Shown in pieces: positions 42,425 through 53,182 of a stretch of DNA of 58,381 bases. Every line of letters begins with the position of its first letter. Positions within the stretch are counted from its first letter, which is position 1. Location: NCBI RefSeq assembly GCF_030711405.1, contig NZ_JAULSI010000025.1, positions 1 through 58,381 on the forward strand. The letters are read 5' to 3'. This DNA is from Massilia brevitalea (lineage in GTDB: Bacteria; Pseudomonadota; Gammaproteobacteria; Burkholderiales; Burkholderiaceae_D). A program made the position numbers and the translations under genes. A model generated the notes under the pieces. It was not told the origin of the DNA and made no database searches. It worked only from the letters and a program-made list of their open reading frames with translations.

Positions 42425-44389
42425 ATGCATCATCCCTTGTTCTTGTTGCGTCCGCGCGCGCTGGCCGTCTGGGTCGCCATGACGCTGGGCGCCACGTCCG
42501 CGCAGGCCGTCGCGTCGCAAGCGCTGCCGGCGCCGCAAGCCGATTTCGCCGACCTGAGCATCGAGGAGCTGGCGAACATCCAGGTCACCTCCGTCTCCAG
42601 GAAACCCGAGCGCCTGCAGGATGCGCCGGCCGCGGTATTCGTCATCACCACCGAGGACATCCGCCGCGCCGGCGCACGCAGCCTGCCCGAAGCGCTGCGC
42701 CTGGCGCCGAACCTGCAGGTGGCGCAGATCAGCAGCTACGGCTACGCCATCAGCGCGCGTGGCCTGAACGGCAGCAACAACAGCGCCCCGAATAAACTGC
42801 TGGTGATGATCGATGGCCGCTCGGTGTATGCGCCGCTGTTTTCCGGCGTGTTCTGGGACATGCAGGACGTGATGCTGGAAGACGTCGAGCGCATCGAAGT
42901 CATCAGCGGGCCGGGCGGCACGATGTGGGGCGTGAATGCGGTGAACGGCGTGATCAACATCACGACCCGCTCGGCGCGCGAGACCCAGGGCAGCCTGGCC
43001 GTGCTGGGCGCGGGCAGCGACGGCGCCGACCTGGCTTTCCGCCAGGGCGGGCGCAGCGCCGATGCCAGCTGGCGCGTGTACGGCAAGGCGCTGCACCGCT
43101 CCGCCGGCGACCTGGCCGGCGGCGCGCGCGTGAACGATGCCTGGCGCCAGGCGCAGGTCGGCTTCCGCAGCGACTGGGAGCGCGGCGCGGACACCTTCAG
43201 CGTCAACGGCAACGTGGTGCGCGGGGCGCTGGAGCAGCCGGAGCCGGGGGCGATCGCCGTCAGCGGCGCCGACCTGCGCCTGGGCGACATCCGCACCGAA
43301 GGCGCCAACCTCACCGGGCGCTGGCAGCATGCGCTCGCCGATGGCGGCAGCCTGGGTATGCAGGCTTATCTCGACCGCACACGGCGCGAAGTGCCGCCCA
43401 CCTTTACCGAATCGCTGTCGATTGCCGATGTCCAGTTCCAGCACACCTTGCCGGTGTACGGCGCGCACAGCCTGGTGTGGGGCGCCAACTACCGTCACAG
43501 CTGGGACCGCGTCACCAACAGCGAGGCCATCGCCTTCCTGCCGGCGCGCGACCAGCAGACCTGGGCCAGCCTGTTTGCCCAGGACGAGATCGCATTGCGG
43601 CCGGACCTGAACCTGACGCTCGGCGCCCGCATCGAGCGCAACGATTACACCGGCAACGAATTCCTGCCGACCGCGCGCCTGTCCTGGCGCATGGACCCAC
43701 ACCACACGCTGTGGACGGCCGTGTCGCGCACGGTGCGCGCGCCGACCCGGCTCGATGTGGACGCCTACATCCCCGGCCGCCCGCCCTATCTGCTGCAGGG
43801 TGGACGCCAGGTGCGCTCCGAGGTGGCGCAGGTGTTCGAGCTCGGCTACCGCGGCCAGCCGCTGCCGGGGCTGTCGTATTCGGCAACGCTGTTCCATAAC
43901 GACTACGACCACCTGCGCACCCAGGAAATCGACCCGACCTATACCTTCCTCAGCTTCGGCAGCCTGATGGAGGGCAGGGCGACCGGCATCGAGATGTGGG
44001 GCAGCTACCAGCTGAGTCGCGCCTGGCGCCTGTCGGGCGGGTTCACCGCGCTGCACGAGCGGCTGCGCCTGAAGGCGGGCAGCAACGATGCGGCGGGGCC
44101 GGGCACGGCGGGCAAGGACCCGGAGCATACGCTGCAGCTGCGCTCGAACTATGCGTTCGACGAACGGCGTGAGCTGGAGGTGGCGCTGCGCAAGGTGGCG
44201 GCGCTGGAGAATCCTGGCGTGCCGGGGTATTGGACGGTGGACGCGCGCTTCGGCTGGCGCTTGCGGCCGAACCTGGAGCTGTCGGTAGTGGGGCAGAATC
44301 TGAACGGCAGCCACGGGGAGTATGGGCCGGTGGCGACCAGGCTGGAGCTGGAAAGGCGCGTGGGCGTCAAGCTTGTGTGGACGCGTTGA
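42425..44389 (+). CDS. TonB-dependent outer-membrane receptor
   Basis: 654-aa receptor. A signal peptide (to about residue 29, TSAQAVASQA) is followed by a plug domain: SVSRKPERLQDAPAAVFVITTEDIRRAG, LPEALRLAPNLQV, LLVMIDGRSVYAPLF, VERIEVISGPGGTMWGVNAVNGVINI. A beta-barrel ends in VKLVWTR, slightly atypical for the aromatic C-terminal residue. There is no clear TonB box, but LSIEELANIQVTSV near the N-terminus is the usual lead-in of this subgroup. I chose the ATG at 42425 behind AAGGAA. No neighbouring gene reveals the substrate (siderophore, heme, vitamin or glycan). Confidence 0.93.
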   Translation: MHHPLFLLRPRALAVWVAMTLGATSAQAVASQALPAPQADFADLSIEELANIQVTSVSRKPERLQDAPAAVFVITTEDIRRAGARSLPEALRLAPNLQVAQISSYGYAISARGLNGSNNSAPNKLLVMIDGRSVYAPLFSGVFWDMQDVMLEDVERIEVISGPGGTMWGVNAVNGVINITTRSARETQGSLAVLGAGSDGADLAFRQGGRSADASWRVYGKALHRSAGDLAGGARVNDAWRQAQVGFRSDWERGADTFSVNGNVVRGALEQPEPGAIAVSGADLRLGDIRTEGANLTGRWQHALADGGSLGMQAYLDRTRREVPPTFTESLSIADVQFQHTLPVYGAHSLVWGANYRHSWDRVTNSEAIAFLPARDQQTWASLFAQDEIALRPDLNLTLGARIERNDYTGNEFLPTARLSWRMDPHHTLWTAVSRTVRAPTRLDVDAYIPGRPPYLLQGGRQVRSEVAQVFELGYRGQPLPGLSYSATLFHNDYDHLRTQEIDPTYTFLSFGSLMEGRATGIEMWGSYQLSRAWRLSGGFTALHERLRLKAGSNDAAGPGTAGKDPEHTLQLRSNYAFDERRELEVALRKVAALENPGVPGYWTVDARFGWRLRPNLELSVVGQNLNGSHGEYGPVATRLELERRVGVKLVWTR

Positions 44390-44405
44390 TGCGGCGGTGG
44401 GGTTC

Positions 44406-44540
44406 GTAGGGTGGGCCCTCGGGCCCACGCGGTACCACGGATGCATGTCGAAAGCTTCCCGATGACTGGCTGCCATGGATCGTCGCGTGTTTTGCGGCTG
44501 ACCAGCGGCTCTACCGCGTGGGCACGAGTGCCCACCCTAC
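44406..44540. repeat. Inverted pair of dispersed hairpin repeats (locus 8)
   Basis: Forward copy 44406-44432 with stem GGGCCC/GGGCCC and reverse copy 44514-44540 with GGGCAC/GTGCCC. They lie between the TonB receptor and purB, which converge. Confidence 0.85.
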
Positions 44541-44570
44541 AAACCCGGCAAGGTTCGCGATCAGAATAAA

Positions 44571-44604
44571 AAAAGCCCGCGTCATCGCTGACGCGGGCTT
44601 TTAT
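44571..44604 (-). terminator. Intrinsic terminator of purB
   Basis: AAGCCCGCGTC pairs with GACGCGGGCTT around a 6-base loop, with an A-run before it that becomes the U-tract on the minus strand. It may work in both directions. Confidence 0.85.
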
Positions 44605-44618
44605 TCAGTCACCGAAAC

Positions 44619-46124
<1,506 letters not shown>

Positions 46125-46143
46125 TTATCCTTTCCGAGCATCC

Positions 46144-46758
46144 ATGAAACTCATCGGTTCGACCACCAGTCCCTATGTACGCAAGGTCCGCGTCGTGATG
46201 GCGGAAAAGAAGCTCGACTATGCGTTCGCGCTCGATAACGTGTGGAGCGCCGAGACCCAGGTCCACCAGTCCAACCCGCTCGGCAAGGTGCCTTGCCTGG
46301 TGATGGAAGACGGCAGCGCGCTCTACGACTCGCGCGTGATCGCCGAATACCTCGACACCCTCACGCCCGTGTGCAAGCTGCTGCCGCCGAACGGCCGCGA
46401 CCGCGCCGACGCGAAAGTGTGGGAAGCGCTGGCCGACGGCGTGCTCGATGCCGCCGTGCTGGTGCGCCTGGAACGCACACTGCGCCCGCAGGAACAGCAA
46501 AGCCCGCAGTGGATAGCGCGCCAGTTGGGCAAGGTGACGGCCGGCCTGCAGGTGATGTCCGAGAAGCTCGGCGACGGCGCCTTCTGCATGGGGAAAAACT
46601 ATTCGCTGGCCGATGTGGCCGTGGGCTGCGCGCTGGGCTGGCTGACCTTCCGCTTCCCGGAAATCGACTGGCGCGGCGAGCATCCGAACCTGGCCCGCCT
46701 GCACGACAAGCTCGCCGAGCGCGCGTCCTTCAAGGACACCGTGCCCTTCGAAGCGTGA
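46144..46758 (+). CDS. Glutathione S-transferase family protein
   Basis: 204-aa cytoplasmic protein. The N-terminal thioredoxin-like domain starts MKLIGSTTSPYVRKVRVVMAEK, with Ser in the position of the active-site residue and the glutathione-binding VPCLVMEDGSALYDSRVIAEYL at residues 51-72. The all-helical C-terminal domain follows. It resembles E. coli YibF-type GSTs. The start ATG at 46144 is divergent from purB. The stop overlaps the next gene's GTG start (GTGA), so both are coupled. Confidence 0.92.
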   Translation: MKLIGSTTSPYVRKVRVVMAEKKLDYAFALDNVWSAETQVHQSNPLGKVPCLVMEDGSALYDSRVIAEYLDTLTPVCKLLPPNGRDRADAKVWEALADGVLDAAVLVRLERTLRPQEQQSPQWIARQLGKVTAGLQVMSEKLGDGAFCMGKNYSLADVAVGCALGWLTFRFPEIDWRGEHPNLARLHDKLAERASFKDTVPFEA

Positions 46759-47693
46759 GCGGCCCCTTGGACAAAACGGCGACCGTCGTCTTCGGCGAAG
46801 CCCTGGTCGACGACTTCGCCACCGAGCAGGTGGTGGGCGGCGCACCCTTCAACGTCGCGCGCCACCTGGCCGCCTTCATGGCGCCGCAGCTGATGATCAC
46901 GCGTGTCGGCGCAGACCGCAACGGCGAAAGCGTGCGCGCCGAATTCGAACGCTTCGCCATGTCGCAGGCCGGCCTGCAGGGCGACGCCATCGAGGAAACC
47001 GGCCGCGTGCTGGTCGAGCGCCTGGCCAAGGGCCACCGCTTCGTGATCGTGCCGAACCAGGCCTACGACTACATCGAGCGCGAGGCGGCGCTGGCGGCCA
47101 TGGCGTCGGTGAACCCGTCCGCGATCTACTTCGGCACCCTGGCCCAGCGCGGCGAACGCTCGCGCGGCACGCTGCAGGCACTGCTTTCCACTACCGGGGC
47201 CACGCGCTTCCTCGACCTGAACCTGCGCGAAGGCCAGTACGCCGAGCGCACCGTGTTCCACGCGCTGCACGCGGCCGATATCGTGAAGGTGAACGAGGAA
47301 GAGCTGCAGGCTTTGTTCCAGTGGTACTTCCAGCTCGGCCCGAACGACCCGCCGCTGGCCGCCGGCGAAACCCGCTCGGCCTGCGCCGGCCTGCTGCAGA
47401 TGTTCGGCCTGCAGGCGCTGATCGTCACGCTGGGCCACCGCGGCTCGGTGTACTTCGGCAGGGACGGCACCACGATCGACACCCGCGACACGCCGGCGCC
47501 GCCCTTCGTCATCGACACGGTGGGGGCAGGGGATGCGTTCTCGGCGATCTTCCTGCTCGGCCGCGCGCGCGGCTGGCCGCTGGAGCTGACGCTGGTGCGC
47601 GCCAACGAATTCGCCGGCGCGATCTGCGCCGTCACCGGCGCCGTACCGCGCGATCTGGGCTTCTACGACAAGTGGATGAGCCGCTGGCGGTAG
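46755..47693 (+). CDS. PfkB-family carbohydrate kinase
   Basis: 312-aa ribokinase-fold sugar kinase. The C-terminal PfkB signature DTVGAGDAFSAIFLLGRA holds the catalytic Asp and the anion hole; the N-terminal FGEALVDDF and VGGAPFNVARHLA bind sugar. This is most like fructokinase-type members; the true substrate is uncertain. The GTG start at 46755 overlaps the GST stop, and the longer frame upstream lies in the GST gene. It ends 3 bp from the converging Gdt1 gene. Confidence 0.9.
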   Translation: MSGPLDKTATVVFGEALVDDFATEQVVGGAPFNVARHLAAFMAPQLMITRVGADRNGESVRAEFERFAMSQAGLQGDAIEETGRVLVERLAKGHRFVIVPNQAYDYIEREAALAAMASVNPSAIYFGTLAQRGERSRGTLQALLSTTGATRFLDLNLREGQYAERTVFHALHAADIVKVNEEELQALFQWYFQLGPNDPPLAAGETRSACAGLLQMFGLQALIVTLGHRGSVYFGRDGTTIDTRDTPAPPFVIDTVGAGDAFSAIFLLGRARGWPLELTLVRANEFAGAICAVTGAVPRDLGFYDKWMSRWR

Positions 47694-47696
47694 TTT

Positions 47697-48272
47697 TTAA
47701 AACCCGAACCCTGCGCCTGCGCCGAGCAGCGTCGCCACACCCAGCGCCGCAAAGATCAGCGCCGCAATCCCGTGCACCAGGCCGAGCGGAATCTTGTTCG
47801 CAATCCGCTCGCCGAAGTACACCGCCGGCACGTTCGCCAGCATCATGCCGAGGGTGGTGCCGGCCACCACCGCCGCGATCTCGTGGTAGCGCGCCGCCAG
47901 CGCCACGGTGGCGACTTGCGTCTTGTCGCCCATCTCGGCGACAAAGAACGCCAGCAGGGTCGTGAAGAACACGCCGAACCTGGCCAGCGAGGCCTCGGTT
48001 TCGTCGACTTCATCGGGAATCATCGCCCACACCGCCATACCGAGGAACGAAAGCCCCAGCACCCAGCGCATGACCGATGGCCCCAGCAGCTCGCTCACCA
48101 GCGCGCCGACGGCGGCGGCAAAGGCGTGGTTCAGCAGGGTAGCGACAAAGATGCCGGCAACGATGGGCAGCGGACGGCGAAAGCGCGCGGCAAGCAGAAA
48201 GGCCAGGAGCTGCGTCTTGTCGCCGATTTCAGCGAGGCCGACGATGCCGGTAGCGACCAGGAAGGCATCCAT
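47697..48272 (-). CDS. TMEM165/GDT1-family cation transporter (Mn2+ exporter-like)
   Basis: 191-aa inner-membrane protein of the UPF0016 family with six to seven spans. Both inverted repeats carry the family motif E-x-G-D-K-T: AEIGDKTQLLAFLLA near residue 14 and AEMGDKTQVATVALA near residue 112. Bacterial members (MneA-type) export manganese; yeast and human relatives move Ca or Mn. The short leader (about 70 bp to the hairpin repeat) leaves no room for a yybP-ykoY Mn riboswitch, so regulation is not visible. Confidence 0.92.
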   Translation of the reverse strand: MDAFLVATGIVGLAEIGDKTQLLAFLLAARFRRPLPIVAGIFVATLLNHAFAAAVGALVSELLGPSVMRWVLGLSFLGMAVWAMIPDEVDETEASLARFGVFFTTLLAFFVAEMGDKTQVATVALAARYHEIAAVVAGTTLGMMLANVPAVYFGERIANKIPLGLVHGIAALIFAALGVATLLGAGAGFGF

Positions 48273-48340
48273 AAAATGGTGCGTGCAAAAGCGCGGATCA
48301 TAGCAGAGTCAGACCAGTCAAAGCGCGTCAATACGGGTTT

Positions 48341-48448
48341 GTAGGGTGGGCACTCGTAGTGCTGGCATCTAGCCAGCCCTACTGCCCACGCGGTACATCC
48401 TTTGAATGTTGAACAAAACGTTCGGTAGGGTGGGTTCTCGAACCCACC
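48341..48448. repeat. Two hairpin repeats, one composite (locus 9)
   Basis: Forward composite copy at 48341-48393 with an inner hairpin GTAGTGCTGGC..GCCAGCCCTAC inside its loop, nearly identical to the one at 22224-22277. A plain forward copy lies at 48425-48448 with stem GGGTTC/GAACCC and no CGCGG flank. They lie between the Gdt1 and M1 peptidase genes, which diverge. Confidence 0.85.
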
Positions 48449-48545
48449 AGGCACTCCCCCCACGCTTTCCCCACCGATTCGAAAGTGCTATCCTGCCCAG
48501 CGCCCGCCCGGCCACGATCCGGGCCACCAACACCACCGAGACACC

Positions 48546-50402
48546 ATGAAAACCAGTACCCTGCTGCGCGCCACCCTGTGCGCCATCCTCGGCACGGCCA
48601 GCGCCCAGGCCCTCGCACTCGACCCCTTAAGCTACGCCAACTACGACCAGGTCCGCACCCGCGCCCTGCACATGGACCTGAAGGCCGACTTCGCGAAGAA
48701 GACCCTGTCCGGCTACGCCGAACTCTCGCTCGACTGGCTCGACAAATCCGCCCGCACCCTCGATCTCGACACGCGCGAACTGACGATCTCGAAGATCGAA
48801 GCCCAGGACGCAGCCGGCCGCTGGACCCCGGTGAAATACACCCTCGATAAATTCGACGAAGAGAAAGGCCAGGCCCTGCACGTGCAACTGGCCGCGCAGT
48901 CGCCGAAAGTGCGCATCCATTACCGCACCGCCCCCACCGCCAGCGCCCTGCAATGGCTCACGCCTGCCCAGACCCTGTCCGGCAAGCGTCCCTTCATGTT
49001 CAGCCAGTCGCAGTCGATCAACGCCCGCTCCTGGGTGCCGGTGCAGGACACGCCATCGGTGCGCTTCACCTACACCGCCCGCATCGAAGCCCCAAGCGGC
49101 CTGCGCGTGGTGATGAGCGCCGATAACGACCCGAAGGCGACCGGCAAGGGCGGCTGGAAGTTCAACATGCCGCAGCCGATTCCGTCCTACCTGCTGGCCA
49201 TCGGCATCGGCGAACTCGAAGCGCGCACCCTGGGCGGACGCACCGGCGTCTACGCCGAGCCGCAGCGCATGGAGGCCGCCGCCTACGAACTGGCCGACAC
49301 CGAAAAGATGGTCGAAGCCGCCGAGTCGCTCTACGGCCCCTATCGCTGGGGACGTTACGACATGCTGGTGCTGCCGCCGTCCTTCCCGATCGGCGGCATG
49401 GAAAACCCGCGCCTGACCTTCCTCACGCCGACCATGATCGCCGGCGACCGCAGCCTGGTCGACCTGATCGCCCACGAACTGGCGCACAGCTGGTCGGGCA
49501 ACCTGGTGACCAACGCCTCGTGGAAGCACTGGTGGCTGAACGAAGGTTTTACTACCTACGTGACCACCCGCATCCTCGAAGTGCTGTACGGCGAAGAAGT
49601 CGCGCTGATGAACCTGCAGCTCGAGCAGGAAGAAGCGATCGACTCGCTGAAAGACATCCCGCCAGCCAAGCAGGCCCTGATCACACGCGCCGCCGATACT
49701 GGCTCGGCCACCTACACCGACGAGGGCCTGGCCTATCCGAAGGGTGCCTGGCTCCTGCGCACGCTGGAAGAACGCGCTGGCCGCGCCGTGTTCGACCCCT
49801 TCCTGCGCGGCTGGTTCGACAGCCACGCCTTCCAGAGCGTGACCACCGACCAGTTCATCGCCTACCTGCGTTCCAACCTGCTGGCGGAGCACCCCAAGGT
49901 GATGAGCGACGCCGAACTCGACGAATGGCTGTACGGCCCCGGCATCCCGGCGGGCGCCAAACACGCCAAGTCGCAGCGCCTGGCCGCACTCGATGCCTCG
50001 ACCGCCGCCTGGATCAAGGGCGCGCTGCCGACCGCGAAGCTCGACACCAAAGCGTGGACGGCCGCCGAGTGGATGAAGTTCCTGAACGACATCGACAGCC
50101 AGGCCGACGCCAAGCGCCTGAAGGAACTCGATACCGCCTTTAGGCTGGCGAAAACCGGCAACAACGAAGTCGCCTTCCGCTTCTACCGCGCCGCCGTGCA
50201 CGCCGGCTACCGCGACATCCGCCCGCAGATGAACGCCTTCCTGATGAGCGTCGGCCGCCAGAAGTTCGTGGTGCCGCTGTACGCCGCGCTGCGCGCGAAT
50301 GCCGAGGACCGCGCCTGGGCCGAGAACGTCTACAAATCCGCACGCGAACGCTATCACCCTGAAACGCAGGGAAGCGTCGACAAACAGATGGCCAAACAAT
50401 AA
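48546..50402 (+). CDS. M1-family aminopeptidase (leukotriene A4 hydrolase-like), exported
   Basis: 618-aa zinc aminopeptidase with a signal peptide (MKTSTLLRATLCAILGTASAQALA). The substrate-anchoring GGMEN motif is followed by the zinc site H310-E311-L-A-H314 and the third ligand Glu333 in WLNEGFTTYV. The C-terminal helical domain (to about residue 610) is of the leukotriene A4 hydrolase type. Probably periplasmic, trimming N-terminal residues from peptides. The serine hydrolase gene starts 13 bp downstream, so the two form an operon. Confidence 0.95.
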   Translation: MKTSTLLRATLCAILGTASAQALALDPLSYANYDQVRTRALHMDLKADFAKKTLSGYAELSLDWLDKSARTLDLDTRELTISKIEAQDAAGRWTPVKYTLDKFDEEKGQALHVQLAAQSPKVRIHYRTAPTASALQWLTPAQTLSGKRPFMFSQSQSINARSWVPVQDTPSVRFTYTARIEAPSGLRVVMSADNDPKATGKGGWKFNMPQPIPSYLLAIGIGELEARTLGGRTGVYAEPQRMEAAAYELADTEKMVEAAESLYGPYRWGRYDMLVLPPSFPIGGMENPRLTFLTPTMIAGDRSLVDLIAHELAHSWSGNLVTNASWKHWWLNEGFTTYVTTRILEVLYGEEVALMNLQLEQEEAIDSLKDIPPAKQALITRAADTGSATYTDEGLAYPKGAWLLRTLEERAGRAVFDPFLRGWFDSHAFQSVTTDQFIAYLRSNLLAEHPKVMSDAELDEWLYGPGIPAGAKHAKSQRLAALDASTAAWIKGALPTAKLDTKAWTAAEWMKFLNDIDSQADAKRLKELDTAFRLAKTGNNEVAFRFYRAAVHAGYRDIRPQMNAFLMSVGRQKFVVPLYAALRANAEDRAWAENVYKSARERYHPETQGSVDKQMAKQ

Positions 50403-50415
50403 AAGGAATTAGAGA

Positions 50416-52056
50416 GTGCAACAGATGAAACCGCATTTCAAACACCTTGCCGCAGCAATCCTGATCGCATTTTCCGCCGCCGGCACCTACGCTCAAACAC
50501 AAGCGCCGGCGATCGCAGCCATCGCGCCAGCCAGCGCCTACGACCTCGAACAGGACGTTACCCGCACCATGAAGGCCTTCGACGTGCCCGGCATCGCGAT
50601 TGCCGTCGTCAAGGACGGTAAAGTGATCGCCGCGCGCGGCTTCGGCGTGCGCAAGCTCGGCGAGCCGGCCAAGGTCGACGGCAAGACCCTGTTCGAGATC
50701 GCATCGAACTCGAAAGCCTTCACGGCCGCTGCCCTGGCGATGCTGGTCGACGAAGGCAAGCTGAAATGGGACGACCCGGTGGTCAAGCACCTGCCGGACT
50801 TCCAGATGTACGACGCCTACGTCACCCGCGAAATGACGGTGCGCGATTTGCTGACCCACCGCAGCGGCCTGGGCCTGGGCGCCGGCGATTTGCTGTGGTG
50901 GCCGACCACCAGCTTCAGCACCGACGAGATCATCGAGAAGCTGCGCTACATCCGTCCGGCCACCAGCTTCCGCAGCAGCTACGCCTACGACAATTTGCTG
51001 TACATCGTGGCCGGCAAGATCATCGCCCAGAAGTCGGGCAAATCCTGGGGCGACACGGTGCGCGAGCGCATCCTGAACCCGGTCGGCATGAGCACGACCA
51101 CCACCAGCCTGGCGGAGAACGAAGGCAACCCGAACGCTTCCAACGCGCACAGCAAGATCAAGGACAAGATCAGCGCCGTGAAGTCGATGCCGGTGGCGAA
51201 CGCGGTCGGCGCAGTCGGCATCAACACGAATGCCGAAGACATCGCCAAGTGGATGCAGGTGCTGCTCGACGGCGGCCGCGTGGCTGGCGCCAAGGGTGCC
51301 GACGGCAAGGAACTGCGCCTGTGGACCGAGGCGCAGTCGCGCGAGATGTGGACCGCGCAAACGCCGATGAAGATCAGCACCCCGAAAGGCCCGCTGGCGT
51401 CCACCAAGCCGAACTTCTACGCCTACGGCCTGGGCTTCCAGCTGCGCGACTACAAGGGCCAGCTGGTGGCCATGCACGGCGGCGCGCTGCAGGGCTTTTA
51501 TTCGCGCGTGCTGCTGGTGCCGGAATCGAAGCTGGGCATCGCCATCCTGACGAATGCCGAAAGCGGCGGCGCCCTGAGCGCGCTGCAGTACCGCCTGATG
51601 GACCAGTACATGACCGGCGCCACGCCGACCGACTGGATCAAGCTGGTGTCCGACGTCGAGGAAGAAGCGCACGCCAAGGAACTGGCGCGCCTGAAGTCGG
51701 CATCGACCACGCGCGCATCGACCTCCAGGCCATCGCTGGCGCTGTCGGCCTACGAAGGCCAGTACGAGGACCCGTGGTACGGCATCATGAACGTCAAGCG
51801 CAACGGGAACAAGCTGGTGATGTCGTTTTCGAAGACGCCGGACCTGACTGGCGAGATGGAACACTTCCAGCACGACACCTTCATCGTGCGCTGGAAGGAG
51901 CGTAACTTCAACGCCGATGCGTACGCGACGTTCTCGCTGGACCACGACGGCAGCATCGATCATGTGAAGATGAAGGCGGTGTCGGAGGAGACCGACTTCA
52001 GCTACGACTTCCATGATTTGCTGTTCACGCCGGTGAAGGCAGCGGCGAAGAAGTAA
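50416..52056 (+). CDS. Serine hydrolase, class C beta-lactamase/DD-peptidase fold
   Basis: 546-aa exported protein: signal peptide to about residue 27 (IAFSAAGTYAQ), then a beta-lactamase-fold domain with Ser97-x-x-Lys100 (SNSK), the Y-x-N element YDN in SSYAYDNLLYIVAG, and the HGG triad in VAMHGGALQGFYS. A C-terminal lipocalin-like DUF3471 domain (about 430-540, YEGQYEDPWYGIMNV) is common in this family. Relatives are D-aminopeptidases, esterases or carboxypeptidases. GTG at 50416 or ATG at 50425 may be the start; the latter also gives a full signal peptide. It is coupled to the M1 peptidase upstream. Confidence 0.92.
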   Translation: MQQMKPHFKHLAAAILIAFSAAGTYAQTQAPAIAAIAPASAYDLEQDVTRTMKAFDVPGIAIAVVKDGKVIAARGFGVRKLGEPAKVDGKTLFEIASNSKAFTAAALAMLVDEGKLKWDDPVVKHLPDFQMYDAYVTREMTVRDLLTHRSGLGLGAGDLLWWPTTSFSTDEIIEKLRYIRPATSFRSSYAYDNLLYIVAGKIIAQKSGKSWGDTVRERILNPVGMSTTTTSLAENEGNPNASNAHSKIKDKISAVKSMPVANAVGAVGINTNAEDIAKWMQVLLDGGRVAGAKGADGKELRLWTEAQSREMWTAQTPMKISTPKGPLASTKPNFYAYGLGFQLRDYKGQLVAMHGGALQGFYSRVLLVPESKLGIAILTNAESGGALSALQYRLMDQYMTGATPTDWIKLVSDVEEEAHAKELARLKSASTTRASTSRPSLALSAYEGQYEDPWYGIMNVKRNGNKLVMSFSKTPDLTGEMEHFQHDTFIVRWKERNFNADAYATFSLDHDGSIDHVKMKAVSEETDFSYDFHDLLFTPVKAAAKK

Positions 52057-52060
52057 AACG

Positions 52061-52084
52061 AAACGGGGCTGCGGCCCCGTTTTC
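52061..52084 (+). terminator. Intrinsic terminator of the M1-serine hydrolase operon
   Basis: AAACGGGGC pairs with GGCCCCGTTT around a short loop and is followed by CATT. It lies 4 bp after the serine hydrolase stop. Confidence 0.75.
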
Positions 52085-52100
52085 ATTGTTGGCTGCAATC

Positions 52101-52304
52101 GTACGGTGGGCACTCCGTGCCCACGCGGAACGTGATGTCATCGGCGGCCGGATTTTGGGCGCGCTGAGGGAAGCGAGACAGCGTGTCTCAAAGAATAGGC
52201 GCTAACGTCTATCTCCGGCGACTGCCAACTCTGCGCGGAGCGCCGGCATCAAACGCAGCCAACATGTATCACACGTCCGCGTGGGCACGGGGTGCCCACC
52301 CTAC
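52101..52304. repeat. Inverted pair of dispersed hairpin repeats (locus 10)
   Basis: Forward copy 52101-52128 and reverse copy 52277-52304, both GGGCAC..TGCCC types. They fill the 334-bp gap between the serine hydrolase and methyltransferase genes, which converge. The 148 bp between the copies hold nothing I can name. Confidence 0.85.
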
Positions 52305-52360
52305 GATAGCCAGCGTTGCGTGTCGAACGAATTGCACGTCTCTGCTCATCCTGCTGGTCA

Positions 52361-52388
52361 AACAAAAACGGGGCCATCGGCCCCGTTC
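52361..52388 (-). terminator. Intrinsic terminator of the methyltransferase gene
   Basis: AACGGGGCC pairs with GGCCCCGTT around ATC, with AACAAAAA on the plus strand giving a U-rich tail on the minus strand. It directly follows the stop codon. Confidence 0.8.
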
Positions 52389-52390
52389 AC

Positions 52391-53182
52391 TTATTGCTTC
52401 ACGAACTTCAGCGTCATCCGATCGCTCTCGCCGATCGCGATGTACTTCTCGCGGTCCTTGTCCTTATTGGCCAGCACTGGCGGCAGCGTCCACACGCCCT
52501 TGTCGTGGTCGGCCTTGTCCCTGGCATTCGCATTCACTTCCGAACGCCCCGCCAGCTTGAAGCCCGCGCTCTCGGCCATCTTGATCACGTACGACTCGTG
52601 TACGTAGCCGCTCGACGCCTTCTCGTCCTGCTTCATCGACACCGGCAGCCGGTGGTCCACTACGCCCAGCACGCCACCGGGTTTCAGCACTTTGTGGATT
52701 TCCTTGAAAATCGTCTTCACCGAATCGTCGCCATACCCGACCCAGTTGTGCAGGTTGCGGAAGGTAAGCACCATGTCGACGCTGTTCGGTGGGGCGATCT
52801 CGTAGCGGCTTGGCGGCTCGAACACGCTGGTGACGACCTTGTCGTACAGCGCCGGGTTCGAATCGAGCTTCTTCTTGAACGCTTCGCCGTAACGATTGCC
52901 CGGCGCGACGGCCTGGCCAGCGCCGATCAGCTTGCCCTTGTCGCGCAGGTAGGGCGCCAGGATCTCGGTGTACCAGCCCCCCGAGGGCACCAGTTCCACC
53001 ACCGTCATGGTCGGCTTGATGCCAAAGAAGGTCAGCGTTTCGTAAGGGTGGCGGTACACGTCGCGCGCGCTGTTGGTGGCGGCGCGGTGCTCGCCGGCGA
53101 TGGCGGTTTTCAGTGCATCGTCGGCCTGTGCCGCGCCGGCAATACCGGTGGCCAACAGGGCAGCCAGGATCAGTCGTTTCAT
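52391..53182 (-). CDS. Class I SAM-dependent methyltransferase with signal peptide
   Basis: 263-aa protein. The N-terminus MKRLILAALLATGIAGAAQA is a clear Sec signal peptide. The mature part has a Rossmann methyltransferase pattern: motif I is TVVELVPSGGWYTEILAPYL, acidic motif II region follows, and VDMVLTFRNLHNWV and VLKPGGVLGVVDHR are motifs IV and V. Predicted export is odd because SAM is cytosolic; a non-enzymatic or lipid-linked role is possible. I chose the ATG at 53182; the upstream extension to 53317 is not needed. Confidence 0.85.
   Translation of the reverse strand: MKRLILAALLATGIAGAAQADDALKTAIAGEHRAATNSARDVYRHPYETLTFFGIKPTMTVVELVPSGGWYTEILAPYLRDKGKLIGAGQAVAPGNRYGEAFKKKLDSNPALYDKVVTSVFEPPSRYEIAPPNSVDMVLTFRNLHNWVGYGDDSVKTIFKEIHKVLKPGGVLGVVDHRLPVSMKQDEKASSGYVHESYVIKMAESAGFKLAGRSEVNANARDKADHDKGVWTLPPVLANKDKDREKYIAIGESDRMTLKFVKQ

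Noticed and set aside
48273..48340. A manganese riboswitch (yybP-ykoY) before the Gdt1-type transporter
   Set aside because: Only about 70 bp precede the gene before a hairpin repeat, and no riboswitch-like fold or conserved loop is visible.
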